Origin: Leptothermofonsia sp049200465 | GTDB taxonomy: Bacteria; Cyanobacteriota; Cyanobacteriia; Leptolyngbyales; Leptolyngbyaceae | Direction of reading: 5' to 3' | Assembly (NCBI RefSeq): GCF_049200465.1 | Contig: NZ_CP120836.1 | Location: forward strand, 4,278,001 to 4,342,000 | Length of the DNA stretch: 64,000 nt | Shown here: positions 51,968 through 60,456 of the stretch, in pieces | Layout: each line of letters starts with the position of its first letter | How positions within the stretch are numbered: the first letter of the stretch is position 1 | Translations under genes and position numbers: made by a program | The notes under the pieces: model-generated | Databases searched by the model: none | What the model saw: the letters and a program-made list of their open reading frames with translations, nothing else | Told to the model about the DNA's origin: nothing

Positions 51968-52612
51968 ATGGAAAGACAGCATTGGTTAACTGTAGCCAGG
52001 CAGTTTCGCGGGGTTGCGGTGATTCGTTGTAACCAATGGAAGTTGGGCTGGCATATGGCGAAGGCCGTAGCCGAAGGAGGAATGCGGTTGATCGAAGTCA
52101 CCTGGAATAGCGATCGCCCCGCCGAGTTGATTCATCAGTTGCGGACTGATTTACCAGATTGCTGGATTGGGGCAGGCACGTTATTAACGCCGGAGCAGAT
52201 GAAGGCCGCGATCGCGGCAGGAGCCCAGTTTCTCTTTACTCCCCATGTTGAGCCAGAGTTGATTCGGCTAGCTGCGAAACAGGAGATTACAGTAGTGCCT
52301 GGGGCATTGTCGCCCACCGAAATTGTGCGGGCATGGCAAGTGGGAGCTAGTAGTGTCAAAGTTTTTCCAGTTCATTCCCTGGGCGGAGTGGAGTACATTC
52401 GTAGCTTGCAGGGACCCTTAGGACAAATTCCGCTGATTCCAACGGGCGGAGTGACAGTTGAAAATGCCTCAGAATTTCTCAAGGCCGGGGCGATCGCAGT
52501 GGGGCTATCTGGCAATTTATTCCCCCAATCGGCCATCTATCGGCAGGACTGGCATGAAATTACCCGGCGAGCGCAGATTTTGGTGAAATCATGGCAGGAA
52601 ATTGGGGCGTAA
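51968..52612 (+). CDS. eda: KDPG/KHG aldolase family protein
   Basis: A 214-residue class I aldolase with the eda fold: MRLIEVTWNS (catalytic Glu), GAGTLLTPEQMKAAIAAGAQFLFTPH, VPGALSPTEIVRAWQVGASSVKVFP (Schiff-base Lys), and IPLIPTGGVTVENASEFLKAGA (phosphate site). The reaction is 2-keto-3-deoxy-6-phosphogluconate to pyruvate and glyceraldehyde 3-phosphate in the Entner-Doudoroff route. The same aldolase can also act on 4-hydroxy-2-oxoglutarate, and cyanobacterial flux through this route is debated. No 6-phosphogluconate dehydratase is nearby. Confidence 0.88.
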   Translation: MERQHWLTVARQFRGVAVIRCNQWKLGWHMAKAVAEGGMRLIEVTWNSDRPAELIHQLRTDLPDCWIGAGTLLTPEQMKAAIAAGAQFLFTPHVEPELIRLAAKQEITVVPGALSPTEIVRAWQVGASSVKVFPVHSLGGVEYIRSLQGPLGQIPLIPTGGVTVENASEFLKAGAIAVGLSGNLFPQSAIYRQDWHEITRRAQILVKSWQEIGA

Positions 52613-52697
52613 ACAATTCTGAATTTCTGATTAGGGAATTTTGAAGTTTCCTGGGTGTGTGGATTCCCAGCCGTACCTTGTTGAGAAGAGAAGAGGT

Positions 52698-53222
52698 ATG
52701 CAACCCCTAATGAAATTTAGCCAATGGTATAAGAGCAAAATTGCCCTGGTCGCTCTGGCGATCGCATTTCTATCTATTTTTAGTTTTTCTACCGCTTTCG
52801 CCCAAAGTCCCCAACTCACAGCTAAGCCCAGCAGGCTGGCGAAAGTCATTCAGGATTTGCAACAATCAAATCAGCGCTGGATTCAAATTGACTTACCCCA
52901 TCAACGCCTAATCGCCTGGGAAGGAGCATCTCCAGTCTACGCGGTTCTAATTTCCACTGGCAAATCGTCTACTCCTACCCCCACAGGGATTTTCTCAATC
53001 CAGACGCGGCATCGCTACGCGCGCATGCAGGGCGATGATTATGACATTTCCGACGTTCCCTACACCATGTATTACTCTGGCAATTACGCCATTCACGGAG
53101 CCTACTGGCACCGCCGCTTTGGTACCCCTGTTAGCCACGGTTGTGTAAATGTGGCAGTGAATCATGCCCGCTGGCTATTCTACTGGGCAACGGTTGGAAC
53201 TCCAGTTGTAGTTCACAAGTAA
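52698..53222 (+). CDS. L,D-transpeptidase (YkuD family)
   Basis: About 174 residues from the ATG at 52698 (another Met lies four codons later). A signal peptide or anchor (VALAIAFLSIFSFSTAFAQ) precedes a YkuD domain: WIQIDLPHQRLIAWEG, LISTGKSSTPTPTGIFSI, MYYSGNYAIHGAYWHRRF and GTPVSHGCVNV, with catalytic Cys in SHGC. These enzymes make 3-3 cross-links in peptidoglycan or attach proteins. It lies nine bases upstream of the sensor kinase, so the two are co-transcribed; the kinase may sense the envelope (inference). Confidence 0.92.
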   Translation: MQPLMKFSQWYKSKIALVALAIAFLSIFSFSTAFAQSPQLTAKPSRLAKVIQDLQQSNQRWIQIDLPHQRLIAWEGASPVYAVLISTGKSSTPTPTGIFSIQTRHRYARMQGDDYDISDVPYTMYYSGNYAIHGAYWHRRFGTPVSHGCVNVAVNHARWLFYWATVGTPVVVHK

Positions 53223-53231
53223 ATACGACTT

Positions 53232-54632
53232 ATGTTTCAAACGACCCGACGGCGGCTCGCATTCTGGTACACCACGGTGACGGCCGTGCTGCTATTACTG
53301 TTTGCCAGTGGATTTTACCTGTATGTGCGGGGAACGCTGATCGAGCGAATCGATGATACGTTGAACCATGTAGTCGAGGTTGTGGAGCGATCGCTCGTGA
53401 TTGAACCCACCAATCCCCACCTTGAAGGTAGCCCCCTACGCGTGAATGTAGAAGCGAGTTTCCGAGATAGTGCTGCGACAGATGAAGATGACCACATTGA
53501 CCTGGAATGGTATAGCCCAACTGGAGAGCTTGTTTGGTCTACCTTTACTGAACCACTCGATATTCCACTTAACCCCAGCAACAGTGGGGAAACAGTTAAG
53601 TCCCTGAAGGAGCCTGAAGAACCACTCATTCTCCGCCAGGTTACCCATCGTATTCAAATTGGGCGGCAGGTTCTTGGTTACCTCAGGGTCAGCCATCCCT
53701 GGTTCGAGGTTACGAAGCCAACCCGCCAGTTGTTTTTCGATTTGATTCTGTGGACTGCATTGATCATTGCCGCTGTAGGGGCGATCGGCTGGTTTTTATC
53801 CGGACTGGCAATGGAGCCGGTGCGGGAATCTTATCAGCGGTTGAAGCAGTTTACTGCCGATGCCTCCCATGAGCTTAGAAGTCCAATCGCTATCATTCAA
53901 ACCAATGTTCAGGTTGCCCTGGCAGACCCAGACCCCCAGCCACAAACTCAGCAACAGCATTTGAAAGTAGTCGAACGATTGACGCGGCGTTTAGGGCGAT
54001 TGGTCGATGATCTGCTCTTTCTGGCCAGACAGGATAGCGGCATGGTTCAATTTCAACGGTCGGCGGTGGCGGTGGATGGGCTGTTGAAAGAGGTCTGCGA
54101 GGAACAAGAAACTCTTGCCGCCGAAAAAGGAATTGAGCTTTGTTTGCATTTGGAAGAACCTACGCTGAAATTGTCAGCAATTTCAGTGCCCACCCAACCA
54201 CCTATCACTTCATTGGTGCAATCCGCCCTTACAGCTGCCCCAGACACACTCCCTGGCACCTGGGCAACTCTTTATGCCGATCGCGACCAACTTGCCCGCC
54301 TCTTCACCAACCTGATTGGCAACGCAGTTCAGTATACTCCAACTGGAGGACAGGTCAACGTTGGACTTAAGCAGATTAAACGACAGAGCAATCGTTTTCT
54401 CCAAATCACAGTTAGTGATACTGGAATTGGCATTCCACCCGAAGCATTATCGAAACTGTTTGATCGCTTTTACCGAGTCGATCCTTCCCGCAGCCAAACT
54501 TCAGCGGCAGGTTCAGGATTAGGATTGGCAATCGCCCAGGCGATCGTGGAAAATCATCAGGGGCAAATCCATATCGAGAGTACGCCCAATGCTGGGACAA
54601 CAGTTACAGTCACCCTGCCCCAGAAGGAGTGA
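53232..54632 (+). CDS. Membrane sensor histidine kinase
   Basis: A 466-residue two-helix sensor kinase. Helix 1 (about 13-32) and helix 2 (about 168-190) flank an extracytoplasmic sensor region of about 135 residues. The H-box is DASHELRSPIAIIQTN, the N-box LFTNLIGNAVQYTP, G1 SDTGIGIPPE, F-box FDRFYRVDPS, and G2 SGLGLAIAQAIVE. All catalytic residues are intact. A typical HAMP domain is not evident between helix 2 and the H-box (only about 30 residues). The response regulator is not adjacent. The C-terminal 23 bases overlap the oppositely oriented oxidoreductase gene. Confidence 0.93.
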   Translation: MFQTTRRRLAFWYTTVTAVLLLLFASGFYLYVRGTLIERIDDTLNHVVEVVERSLVIEPTNPHLEGSPLRVNVEASFRDSAATDEDDHIDLEWYSPTGELVWSTFTEPLDIPLNPSNSGETVKSLKEPEEPLILRQVTHRIQIGRQVLGYLRVSHPWFEVTKPTRQLFFDLILWTALIIAAVGAIGWFLSGLAMEPVRESYQRLKQFTADASHELRSPIAIIQTNVQVALADPDPQPQTQQQHLKVVERLTRRLGRLVDDLLFLARQDSGMVQFQRSAVAVDGLLKEVCEEQETLAAEKGIELCLHLEEPTLKLSAISVPTQPPITSLVQSALTAAPDTLPGTWATLYADRDQLARLFTNLIGNAVQYTPTGGQVNVGLKQIKRQSNRFLQITVSDTGIGIPPEALSKLFDRFYRVDPSRSQTSAAGSGLGLAIAQAIVENHQGQIHIESTPNAGTTVTVTLPQKE

Positions 54633-55737
54633 GGGAGCGACAATTTCCATTAACTTTGAAATCCTCATTAACTTTGAGATCCTGTGATTGCCAGACCTGA
54701 CCATCTAGAGCCATCTGCTCAATGACGCTTGCCAGTCTGAGGGCTTTGAGGGCCTGCTCACCACCTACTGATGGCTGATTGCCACCTCGAACACAGGTCA
54801 CAAAATGCTCCAACTCGGCATGCAGCGGTTCAATATTGCTGGTATAGACCTTTTCAATCAAACCGTCTTGCCGATAGAGCACCTGACCGTAGTCAGTCAT
54901 ATAGTTCGCAGTAGTTTGCCGATGGATCAGAATCTCATTATTGAGAAAATCTGCTTCGGTTAATGAATTTTTACAGTGGGCCGCAATCCGCCGAATCTTA
55001 CGATGGGTAACCTTACTGGAAGTTAGGGTTGCCACAATACCATTGGCAAAGCCCAGGGTAGCTGTCACATAGTCTAAATAACCAGAATCCGACGCCCGGC
55101 TGCCGCTAGCAGTTAGCCTGATTACAGGAGAAGCGGCTAATTCTAGGAGCAGGTCAATATCGTGGATCATTAAATCCAGGACGACCGAAACGTCGTTTGC
55201 CCGATCAGAATAAGGACTCATGCGATGAGCCTCTAGCGCCAGCAGTTCCTCCGTTTTAAGGACTTTGCTGAGCTCCTGGAAGGCGGGGTTAAACCGCTCG
55301 ATGTGACCAACCTGCAAAATGCATTGCGATTCAGCCGCGGCATTTACCAACGACTCCGCCTCAGAAATACTGGCAGCAATGGGTTTTTCAATCAAGACAT
55401 GCACCCCTGCCTGGAGGCAGGTCATACCCACCAAATAGTGCAATTTGGTGGGTACGGCAATGCACACGGCATCAACATGCTTCAACAAATCGCGGTAGTC
55501 CTCAAAAAAGCGAACCCGATATTTGCTGGCCGTATCAATTCCTCGTTCGATATTAATATCTGCGATACCCACCAACTCAACATCCTTCAGCATGCTGAGA
55601 ATGCGAGTATGATGCTGCCCCATATTGCCAACCCCAATAACCCCGACACGAATGGGGTCAGCATGGTTGCGCTGTAAATAGGCGCCTGGAAACCCCAAAG
55701 GTAAACTATCTTGCACTCCCGTACTCTCCTCCACCAC
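54610..55737 (-). CDS. Gfo/Idh/MocA family NAD(P)-dependent oxidoreductase
   Basis: A 375-residue protein with a Rossmann fold at the N-terminus (VGVIGVGNMGQHHTRIL, about 32-48) and the family's EKP motif in HVLIEKPIAASISEAESLV. The substrate domain follows: HIERFNPAF, VVLDLMIHDIDLLLEL and THRKIRRIAAHC. Members reduce or oxidise sugars and bile-pigment substrates (biliverdin reductase belongs here), usually in the cytosol. The HIERFNPA and LMIHDIDL motifs resemble sugar dehydrogenases of nucleotide-sugar metabolism. The substrate is unknown. The C-terminus is slightly variable (VWQSQDLKVNEDFKVNG has a short repeat). Confidence 0.92.
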   Translation of the reverse strand: MVEESTGVQDSLPLGFPGAYLQRNHADPIRVGVIGVGNMGQHHTRILSMLKDVELVGIADINIERGIDTASKYRVRFFEDYRDLLKHVDAVCIAVPTKLHYLVGMTCLQAGVHVLIEKPIAASISEAESLVNAAAESQCILQVGHIERFNPAFQELSKVLKTEELLALEAHRMSPYSDRANDVSVVLDLMIHDIDLLLELAASPVIRLTASGSRASDSGYLDYVTATLGFANGIVATLTSSKVTHRKIRRIAAHCKNSLTEADFLNNEILIHRQTTANYMTDYGQVLYRQDGLIEKVYTSNIEPLHAELEHFVTCVRGGNQPSVGGEQALKALRLASVIEQMALDGQVWQSQDLKVNEDFKVNGNCRSLTPSGAG

Positions 55738-56115
55738 AGAGAATCAAGCTATAAATAGCAACAATCTACCTTAACCATCCAGATGGTAGCATAGTGTCTC
55801 TATTTATGAAGAATTTCAAAGCAAACATTGAGTTCCCAGAACAAGAGTTTTTTGGGTTCTTCTGAGAGTCTGGTGATAAGCGTTGTTTATTACTCCAACA
55901 AAATCCCTGGACTATGAGATTTTGTTGAGAGTAAAAGAATAACTTACGCCACTCCTTTACTGACAAGCCGGGAGTTTTTTTTGAAGAATGCTTTTAAGTT
56001 TTTGAACATCCCTGGTTTTGCAACGGATGAATGCTAAAACTGGGGGAATGCTTTTATCATCTCTAATCATTCAAATCGCTCTAACGTTCAGCCACCTCTT
56101 AACGTTTAGCCACCT
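55738..56115. other. Divergent intergenic region with hairpins
   Basis: About 380 bases. It holds a hairpin cluster (separate entry). A pyrimidine tract (CGGGAGTTTTTTTT near 55969) could be part of a weak terminator, but no stem supports it. No gene is seen. Confidence 0.45.
55878..55926. ncRNA. Hairpin pair resembling part of the 26.2-kb element
   Basis: Stem 1: GTGATAAG pairs with TTTATTAC (G-U allowed) around CGTTG, at about 55873-55893. Stem 2: CAACAAAATC (55896-55905) pairs perfectly with GATTTTGTTG (55917-55926). Stem 1 shares GGTGATAAG and a following TTTAT with hairpin 2 of the element at 26295. The relation is suggestive only. Confidence 0.35.
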
Positions 56116-57789
56116 GTGATGAAACGCATTTTGCAGAAATGGCAGATTGATCTGATTCGGAAATATGGCAAGTTTGCTGTATTCGGTGGGTTGGTGGTAG
56201 CGGGTCTGGCTATGAAACCGGCTGCTATATCAATCGCTCGCCCTCCGGAGGCATTGTCTGGCAACGAGGCAAAGGTTAGCCAGGCGACAGCAGATGCGCG
56301 ATCGCAACAGCGGCAAGAGCAAATTCGCCAGATTCGCCCCGAAAACTATGACTTGGCCCGCTTTCCAGTCACAAACCAGAACGAAAATCACTGGCGCAAT
56401 ATTTTGTGGACAACTGCGGTTGTGGAACCCCAGGAAACGTTTGTGGCTGAAGCGATCGACCAGATCCTGGGGATGACGACCCTGCGTGGACTGTCCAACT
56501 CCCAAATGCGAACCATTGATGCTGCAACGAAGGTGGCTACCCAGCTCTATCTGCGCTATCCCACCTTTTACGAACGATTTGGCCAGCGCTTTCTCCAGGC
56601 GATAGAAAGCAGTCCCGACCCGGAATGGATTGCCGTTTCCCTGGCTGCCCTGGTCAAGAGTGGTGCCTCTCCGGGGCAACTCCAGAGCCTGACGGAGCGA
56701 GTGAAATCGCGCTTCCCGAACTGGACGAAGAATGTCCATCTCTATACTATTGTGCGAGAGGTGGCTGAATCCATTGCTCCTAGCGCCATGCCACCACTGG
56801 GAGATTTGTTGAATTGGGCGATCGCCCCTCGACAACTCCATCTCTACGTCCTTTGTCGCCCAAAGCGAGATATCCTTTGTCAGGCAATTTTGAAAGACCG
56901 GGATGGGCAGTTTGTTCGCTACGGGGATGGCACATTGTGGTCAGTTCCCTTGCTACTGCGTTCTATCCATGAACTGAATTGGAACTTCGTTCGAGGACAA
57001 ACGCCTCAAGGCATCTTTCGGCTGGAAGGCGTCGTTCCCCAACCTGACGATAAGTATTTTCGCGCCTACGGTCGCTTTTCTCTAGTCAAGCTATTTGTAC
57101 CGTTTGAACCGGGTGCGAAGCAATTTCTACCCGGCAAATCGGGTACTTTCAGGGGTACCTTAAAGGATTACCAAAAACTCCTGCCTTCTTCCTGGCAAAA
57201 CTATTGGGCAATTCAGCAGAGCTACTGGGCGGGTAAGGTCGGTCGCAGTGAATTTCGAATTCACGGCACGGGTGAATCTCCCGATTTCTTTAGTAATAAG
57301 GGTAGCAACCCGGATACCTTTAGCTGGAACCCCACCATTGGCTGCCTTTCGGCTCTGGAGCTGTATAACGAAAGAGGGCAGCTTGTAGAAGCCCACATGC
57401 CTAAGATCCTGGATGCCTTACAAATGGTGGGCGGCAAAAAATTTGCGGGTTATATGGTAGTGGTCGAAGTGCCCGGCAAGTCAGAAAAACCCGTCACCCT
57501 AAACGAAATTGAAGCGGCTTTAAGTGGCGGAAGTACCAGGAGCGCCAGCAGCAAATCAAAGGATCTCAAGCAGAAGGCAAAATCTACAAAACCGACCACA
57601 AAATCAGCCAACAAAACCCTGTATTTGAAACCAATCCTGGAAAAAACGGCCAGCAAGGCAACCGAAACTGCCTCCCCAGTTGTCCAGACCATCGTCCAGC
57701 CTGACCCTGCCAGCTTTCCCACCTCAGACCCTCCAGGCACGGAGCCCAGATCTGACGAATCCATGACTCCCCTGCCCATGGCTTATTAG
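56116..57789 (+). CDS. Secreted protein with divergent L,D-transpeptidase-like region
   Basis: A 557-residue protein. Its N-terminal hydrophobic segment (FAVFGGLVVAGLAMKPAAIS, about 20-39) is a signal or anchor. A helical domain (about 70-235) has no known family by eye. The C-terminal half has WSVPLLLRSIHELNWNFVRG, GQTPQGIFRLEG, FRIHGTG and NPTIGCLSALELYN. The TPxGxFR, HG and GC motifs in this order recall YkuD transpeptidases, with Cys in TIGC where SHGC is usual. A Ser/Lys/Thr-rich tail (about 475-557) ends the protein. Cell-wall function is an inference. Confidence 0.7.
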   Translation: MMKRILQKWQIDLIRKYGKFAVFGGLVVAGLAMKPAAISIARPPEALSGNEAKVSQATADARSQQRQEQIRQIRPENYDLARFPVTNQNENHWRNILWTTAVVEPQETFVAEAIDQILGMTTLRGLSNSQMRTIDAATKVATQLYLRYPTFYERFGQRFLQAIESSPDPEWIAVSLAALVKSGASPGQLQSLTERVKSRFPNWTKNVHLYTIVREVAESIAPSAMPPLGDLLNWAIAPRQLHLYVLCRPKRDILCQAILKDRDGQFVRYGDGTLWSVPLLLRSIHELNWNFVRGQTPQGIFRLEGVVPQPDDKYFRAYGRFSLVKLFVPFEPGAKQFLPGKSGTFRGTLKDYQKLLPSSWQNYWAIQQSYWAGKVGRSEFRIHGTGESPDFFSNKGSNPDTFSWNPTIGCLSALELYNERGQLVEAHMPKILDALQMVGGKKFAGYMVVVEVPGKSEKPVTLNEIEAALSGGSTRSASSKSKDLKQKAKSTKPTTKSANKTLYLKPILEKTASKATETASPVVQTIVQPDPASFPTSDPPGTEPRSDESMTPLPMAY

Positions 57790-57858
57790 ATGTAGTCGAT
57801 CCCATAAGGATTAGCTGAAGACAAGGGGTGCGGTGGAGGGTGGAGGGTAAGTTGTTTA

Positions 57859-58359
57859 TTGCAGGACAATTTATTGGCAACGCTTGTCAATTCTATTTGG
57901 TTAGATCCCGGAGATTGGTTGAATCTGTCATTCCGGCTATTTCTGGCAATGCTGATTGGGGGGGCTATTGGTTTGAATCGTCAGATAACAGGGAAGGCGG
58001 CCGGATTGAGAACCCATATGTTGGTGAGCCTTGGAGCGGCACTCTTTGTCATAGTCACTCTCACAGACGGTTCAACCAATTCTGATGCGCTCAGTCGAGC
58101 AGTTCAGGGAGTAGCAACTGGAGTCGGTTTTTTGGGGGCCGGGGAAATTATTCAGTTATCTCGTCTGTCTGGAGGAAAACCAAAGGTGAAGGGATTGACT
58201 TCAGCGGCTTCTATCTGGACGACAGCCGCACTGGGCATGGTTGCTGCCTGCGGCCTGTGGCAGGTTGCTATTTTGGGCACATTGCTGGTGCTACTCATCC
58301 TCAGTGGAGCTAAGTCACTTGAGCGATTTATCCCCCTATGGCGGGATGATGATGATTAA
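57859..58359 (+). CDS. MgtC/SapB family membrane protein
   Basis: A 166-residue protein starting at TTG (57859), since no ATG or GTG is available in the same frame before the first helix; GGAGGG lies about 11 bases upstream. Four membrane helices include FRLFLAMLIGGAIGLNRQ, THMLVSLGAALFVIVTL, QGVATGVGFLGAGEII and SAASIWTTAALGMVAACG, the signature segments of MgtC/SapB. The family supports growth in low Mg(2+) in pathogens; in cyanobacteria its role is unclear. The glycosyltransferase gene begins three bases after its stop, so the two share an operon. Confidence 0.9.
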   Translation: MQDNLLATLVNSIWLDPGDWLNLSFRLFLAMLIGGAIGLNRQITGKAAGLRTHMLVSLGAALFVIVTLTDGSTNSDALSRAVQGVATGVGFLGAGEIIQLSRLSGGKPKVKGLTSAASIWTTAALGMVAACGLWQVAILGTLLVLLILSGAKSLERFIPLWRDDDD

Positions 58360-58362
58360 GCC

Positions 58363-59997
58363 ATGATTCGCAAAATGTCTACTTTAGAATGGTTTAGAAA
58401 TCCTGCTCTTTTTTCCAAAGAGCGGGTCGATCAAGGTTGGTTTGCAGGACTACTGCTAGCAGCACTTTTGCTATTCACAGTTAACCTGGGGGGCTTGCCC
58501 CTGCGCGATTGGGATGAGGGCACGGTGGCTCAAGTTGCACGGGAGATTTACCGGGCTGGCCCTGGCTCAATGACCTGGTTATATCCCATGATCGCTGGGA
58601 CTCCCTACCTCAGCAAACCTCCTCTGGTTCACTGGTTGATTGCGCTGGCATACCAGTTGGGGGGTGTCAATGAGTGGACTACTCGTCTCCCAGGAGCCAT
58701 TCTGACGGCACTCTCCGTTCCCCTGCTGTTTGGGATTGGGCGAGAAGTGTTTCCCCGTCGCACGCCAGCAATCTTGGCAGCGCTTGTTTATCTAACCCTG
58801 TTGCCAGTGGTGCGTCACGGACGGTTGGCGATGCTGGATGGGGCTGTCCTCTGTTTCTTTCTGCTGCTGTTGTTTTGCCTGCTGCGAACCCGACGAGATT
58901 TGCGCTGGGGGTTGGGGGTGGGCGTTGCCTTTGGGCTGCTTTGCCTAACGAAGGGAATTCTAGCGTTACTGCTGGGGGCGATCGCAGCGGTCTTCATTCT
59001 GCTGGATACTCCCCGCCTGCTCACTTCTGCCTATGTTTGGGGTGGTTTATGGCTGGGCAGTCTGCCTGCCATTGCCTGGTATGGTGCCCAGTGGCAGCGC
59101 TATGGTGAAAAATTTATTGGTATCAGCCTGTTGAGCCAATCATTTAACCGCATTTGGATTCCTGTTGAGGCTAACACCGGGCCACCCTGGTATTACCTGA
59201 TAGAAATTCTGAAATACAGCCTGCCCTGGCTTCTGTTTTTGCCCTGGGGCTTTCGGCTAGTTTGGGAGAATCGGGTCTTAGGCTGGGCAAAGCTGGTTCT
59301 GGTGTGGTCAGTGGGGTTTCTGCTCGTCATTTCATTGATGAGCACCAAATTACCCTGGTATGTACTGCCAGTCTATCCAGCGTTTGCCCTGGTAGTGGGT
59401 GCGTTGTTGGGGGAAGTCTGGAATTTCTCCGATCTGATGGGCTTTCGGCATGTGAACCGTCCCTATCCAAAACTGTGGGTAGTGTTGTTGGGACTGGTGG
59501 CGATCGCGGGTTGGGCAGGCAGCTTTTATTTCAGCAACCTTGGACTGGAACCGAAGCCTCATTTGCAGCTTATTTTGACGGCGGCTGCACTCACCCTGAC
59601 CACTGCCATGATTCTGGCGGCACAGCGGGACTCCCAATTCATCCCGGTGCTGATCTGGGGTTCCTACCTCTCTCTGCTACTGCTGATGCTTTCTCCCTAC
59701 TGGGTCTGGGAGCTGAATGAACAGTTTCCGGTTCAGCCAGTGGCTGCCATCCTTCGGCAGGGCACCCCTCCCGGCCAGCTTGTTATGACGACCTACCCCA
59801 ATACTCGCCCGTCGCTCGACTTTTATAGTGATCGCCAGATTATCCCAACTCCAACTGCCACTATCCAACATCGCTGGCGGAATGATCCTCAGGCATTTCT
59901 GCTGACTGATCAGACAACGCTGAATCAGTTGGACCTAACCCCCATTAAAAGAATCAACCAGGCAGAAGGCTGGATTCTGGTTGGCAAACCCTACTGA
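58363..59997 (+). CDS. Membrane glycosyltransferase, GT39/ArnT-like
   Basis: A 544-residue integral membrane protein with about 11-13 hydrophobic helices. The N-terminal loop LRDWDEGTVAQVAREIYR contains the catalytic acidic pair of the ArnT/PMT family, followed by YLSKPPLVHWLIALAYQLG and RLPGAILTAL. These enzymes transfer a sugar from a polyprenyl phosphate to a lipid or protein on the outer face of the membrane. The C-terminal domain (about 450-544) is soluble (MTTYPNTRPSLDFYSD). The last few codons overlap the opposite-strand small secreted gene. Donor and acceptor are unknown. Confidence 0.9.
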   Translation: MIRKMSTLEWFRNPALFSKERVDQGWFAGLLLAALLLFTVNLGGLPLRDWDEGTVAQVAREIYRAGPGSMTWLYPMIAGTPYLSKPPLVHWLIALAYQLGGVNEWTTRLPGAILTALSVPLLFGIGREVFPRRTPAILAALVYLTLLPVVRHGRLAMLDGAVLCFFLLLLFCLLRTRRDLRWGLGVGVAFGLLCLTKGILALLLGAIAAVFILLDTPRLLTSAYVWGGLWLGSLPAIAWYGAQWQRYGEKFIGISLLSQSFNRIWIPVEANTGPPWYYLIEILKYSLPWLLFLPWGFRLVWENRVLGWAKLVLVWSVGFLLVISLMSTKLPWYVLPVYPAFALVVGALLGEVWNFSDLMGFRHVNRPYPKLWVVLLGLVAIAGWAGSFYFSNLGLEPKPHLQLILTAAALTLTTAMILAAQRDSQFIPVLIWGSYLSLLLLMLSPYWVWELNEQFPVQPVAAILRQGTPPGQLVMTTYPNTRPSLDFYSDRQIIPTPTATIQHRWRNDPQAFLLTDQTTLNQLDLTPIKRINQAEGWILVGKPY

Positions 59998-60272
59998 CAA
60001 ACCAGCATTCCTTCTTTCACCCCTGGTTGCTCCCCCATATCTTTAACGGTCAATATTGGAGTTTGGCCAGGATAGCAACGAACCAAAACCCTATCTCCGG
60101 AGCGGGTCATATACAACACATGAACAGGCTTACCGCCCAGCTTTGCTATAACCAGTTGAGGCGGCTGGGGAGCCGTGGCGATCGCTGACTCTTTGGCCGA
60201 AAAATGTAGCCCTAGAATAGCAATGCAGGTAACCAGAATCAGGAACAGCGATCGCCTGGGACTCCAGATCAT
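59991..60272 (-). CDS. Small secreted protein, unknown
   Basis: A 93-residue protein with a signal peptide (SLFLILVTCIAILGLHFSA), probably cleaved after about residue 30. The mature part, KLGGKPVHVLYMTRSGDRVLVRCYPGQTP, contains two cysteines near its end. I recognise no family. Its stop overlaps the glycosyltransferase stop by seven bases on the opposite strand. It is followed by repeat copy B1. Confidence 0.65.
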   Translation of the reverse strand: MIWSPRRSLFLILVTCIAILGLHFSAKESAIATAPQPPQLVIAKLGGKPVHVLYMTRSGDRVLVRCYPGQTPILTVKDMGEQPGVKEGMLVCQ

Positions 60273-60314
60273 TGCTCAATTTCCTCACCCGTTAAGTTAA
60301 TGAATTGATACAAA

Positions 60315-60430
60315 TAAGTAGGTAACCACAATTAATTGCAAAGGGAGTGGGGGTGAACCCCCCAGCCTGGGGGGTTCACCCCCTCCACCCCTGAAATTAT
60401 CCTTAATTTAATCGCGCCCAGCTACCTATT
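60315..60430 (+). repeat. Family B repeat, copy B1
   Basis: AGTAGGTAACCACAATTAATT at the left and AATTTAATCGCGCCCAGCTAC at the right, with a central stem GGGGGTGAACCCCCC and GGGGGGTTCACCCCC. Length about 115 bp. The core is very like that of family A (copy A4), but the ends differ. It sits between the small secreted gene and the methyltransferase. Confidence 0.85.
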
Positions 60431-60456
60431 ACATAGACAGAATACCTGGAGAAGTA

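Noticed and set aside
56230..56841. 203-codon minus-strand ORF opposite the large secreted protein
   Set aside because: The plus-strand frame has a signal peptide and 557 codons; the minus frame is its shadow.
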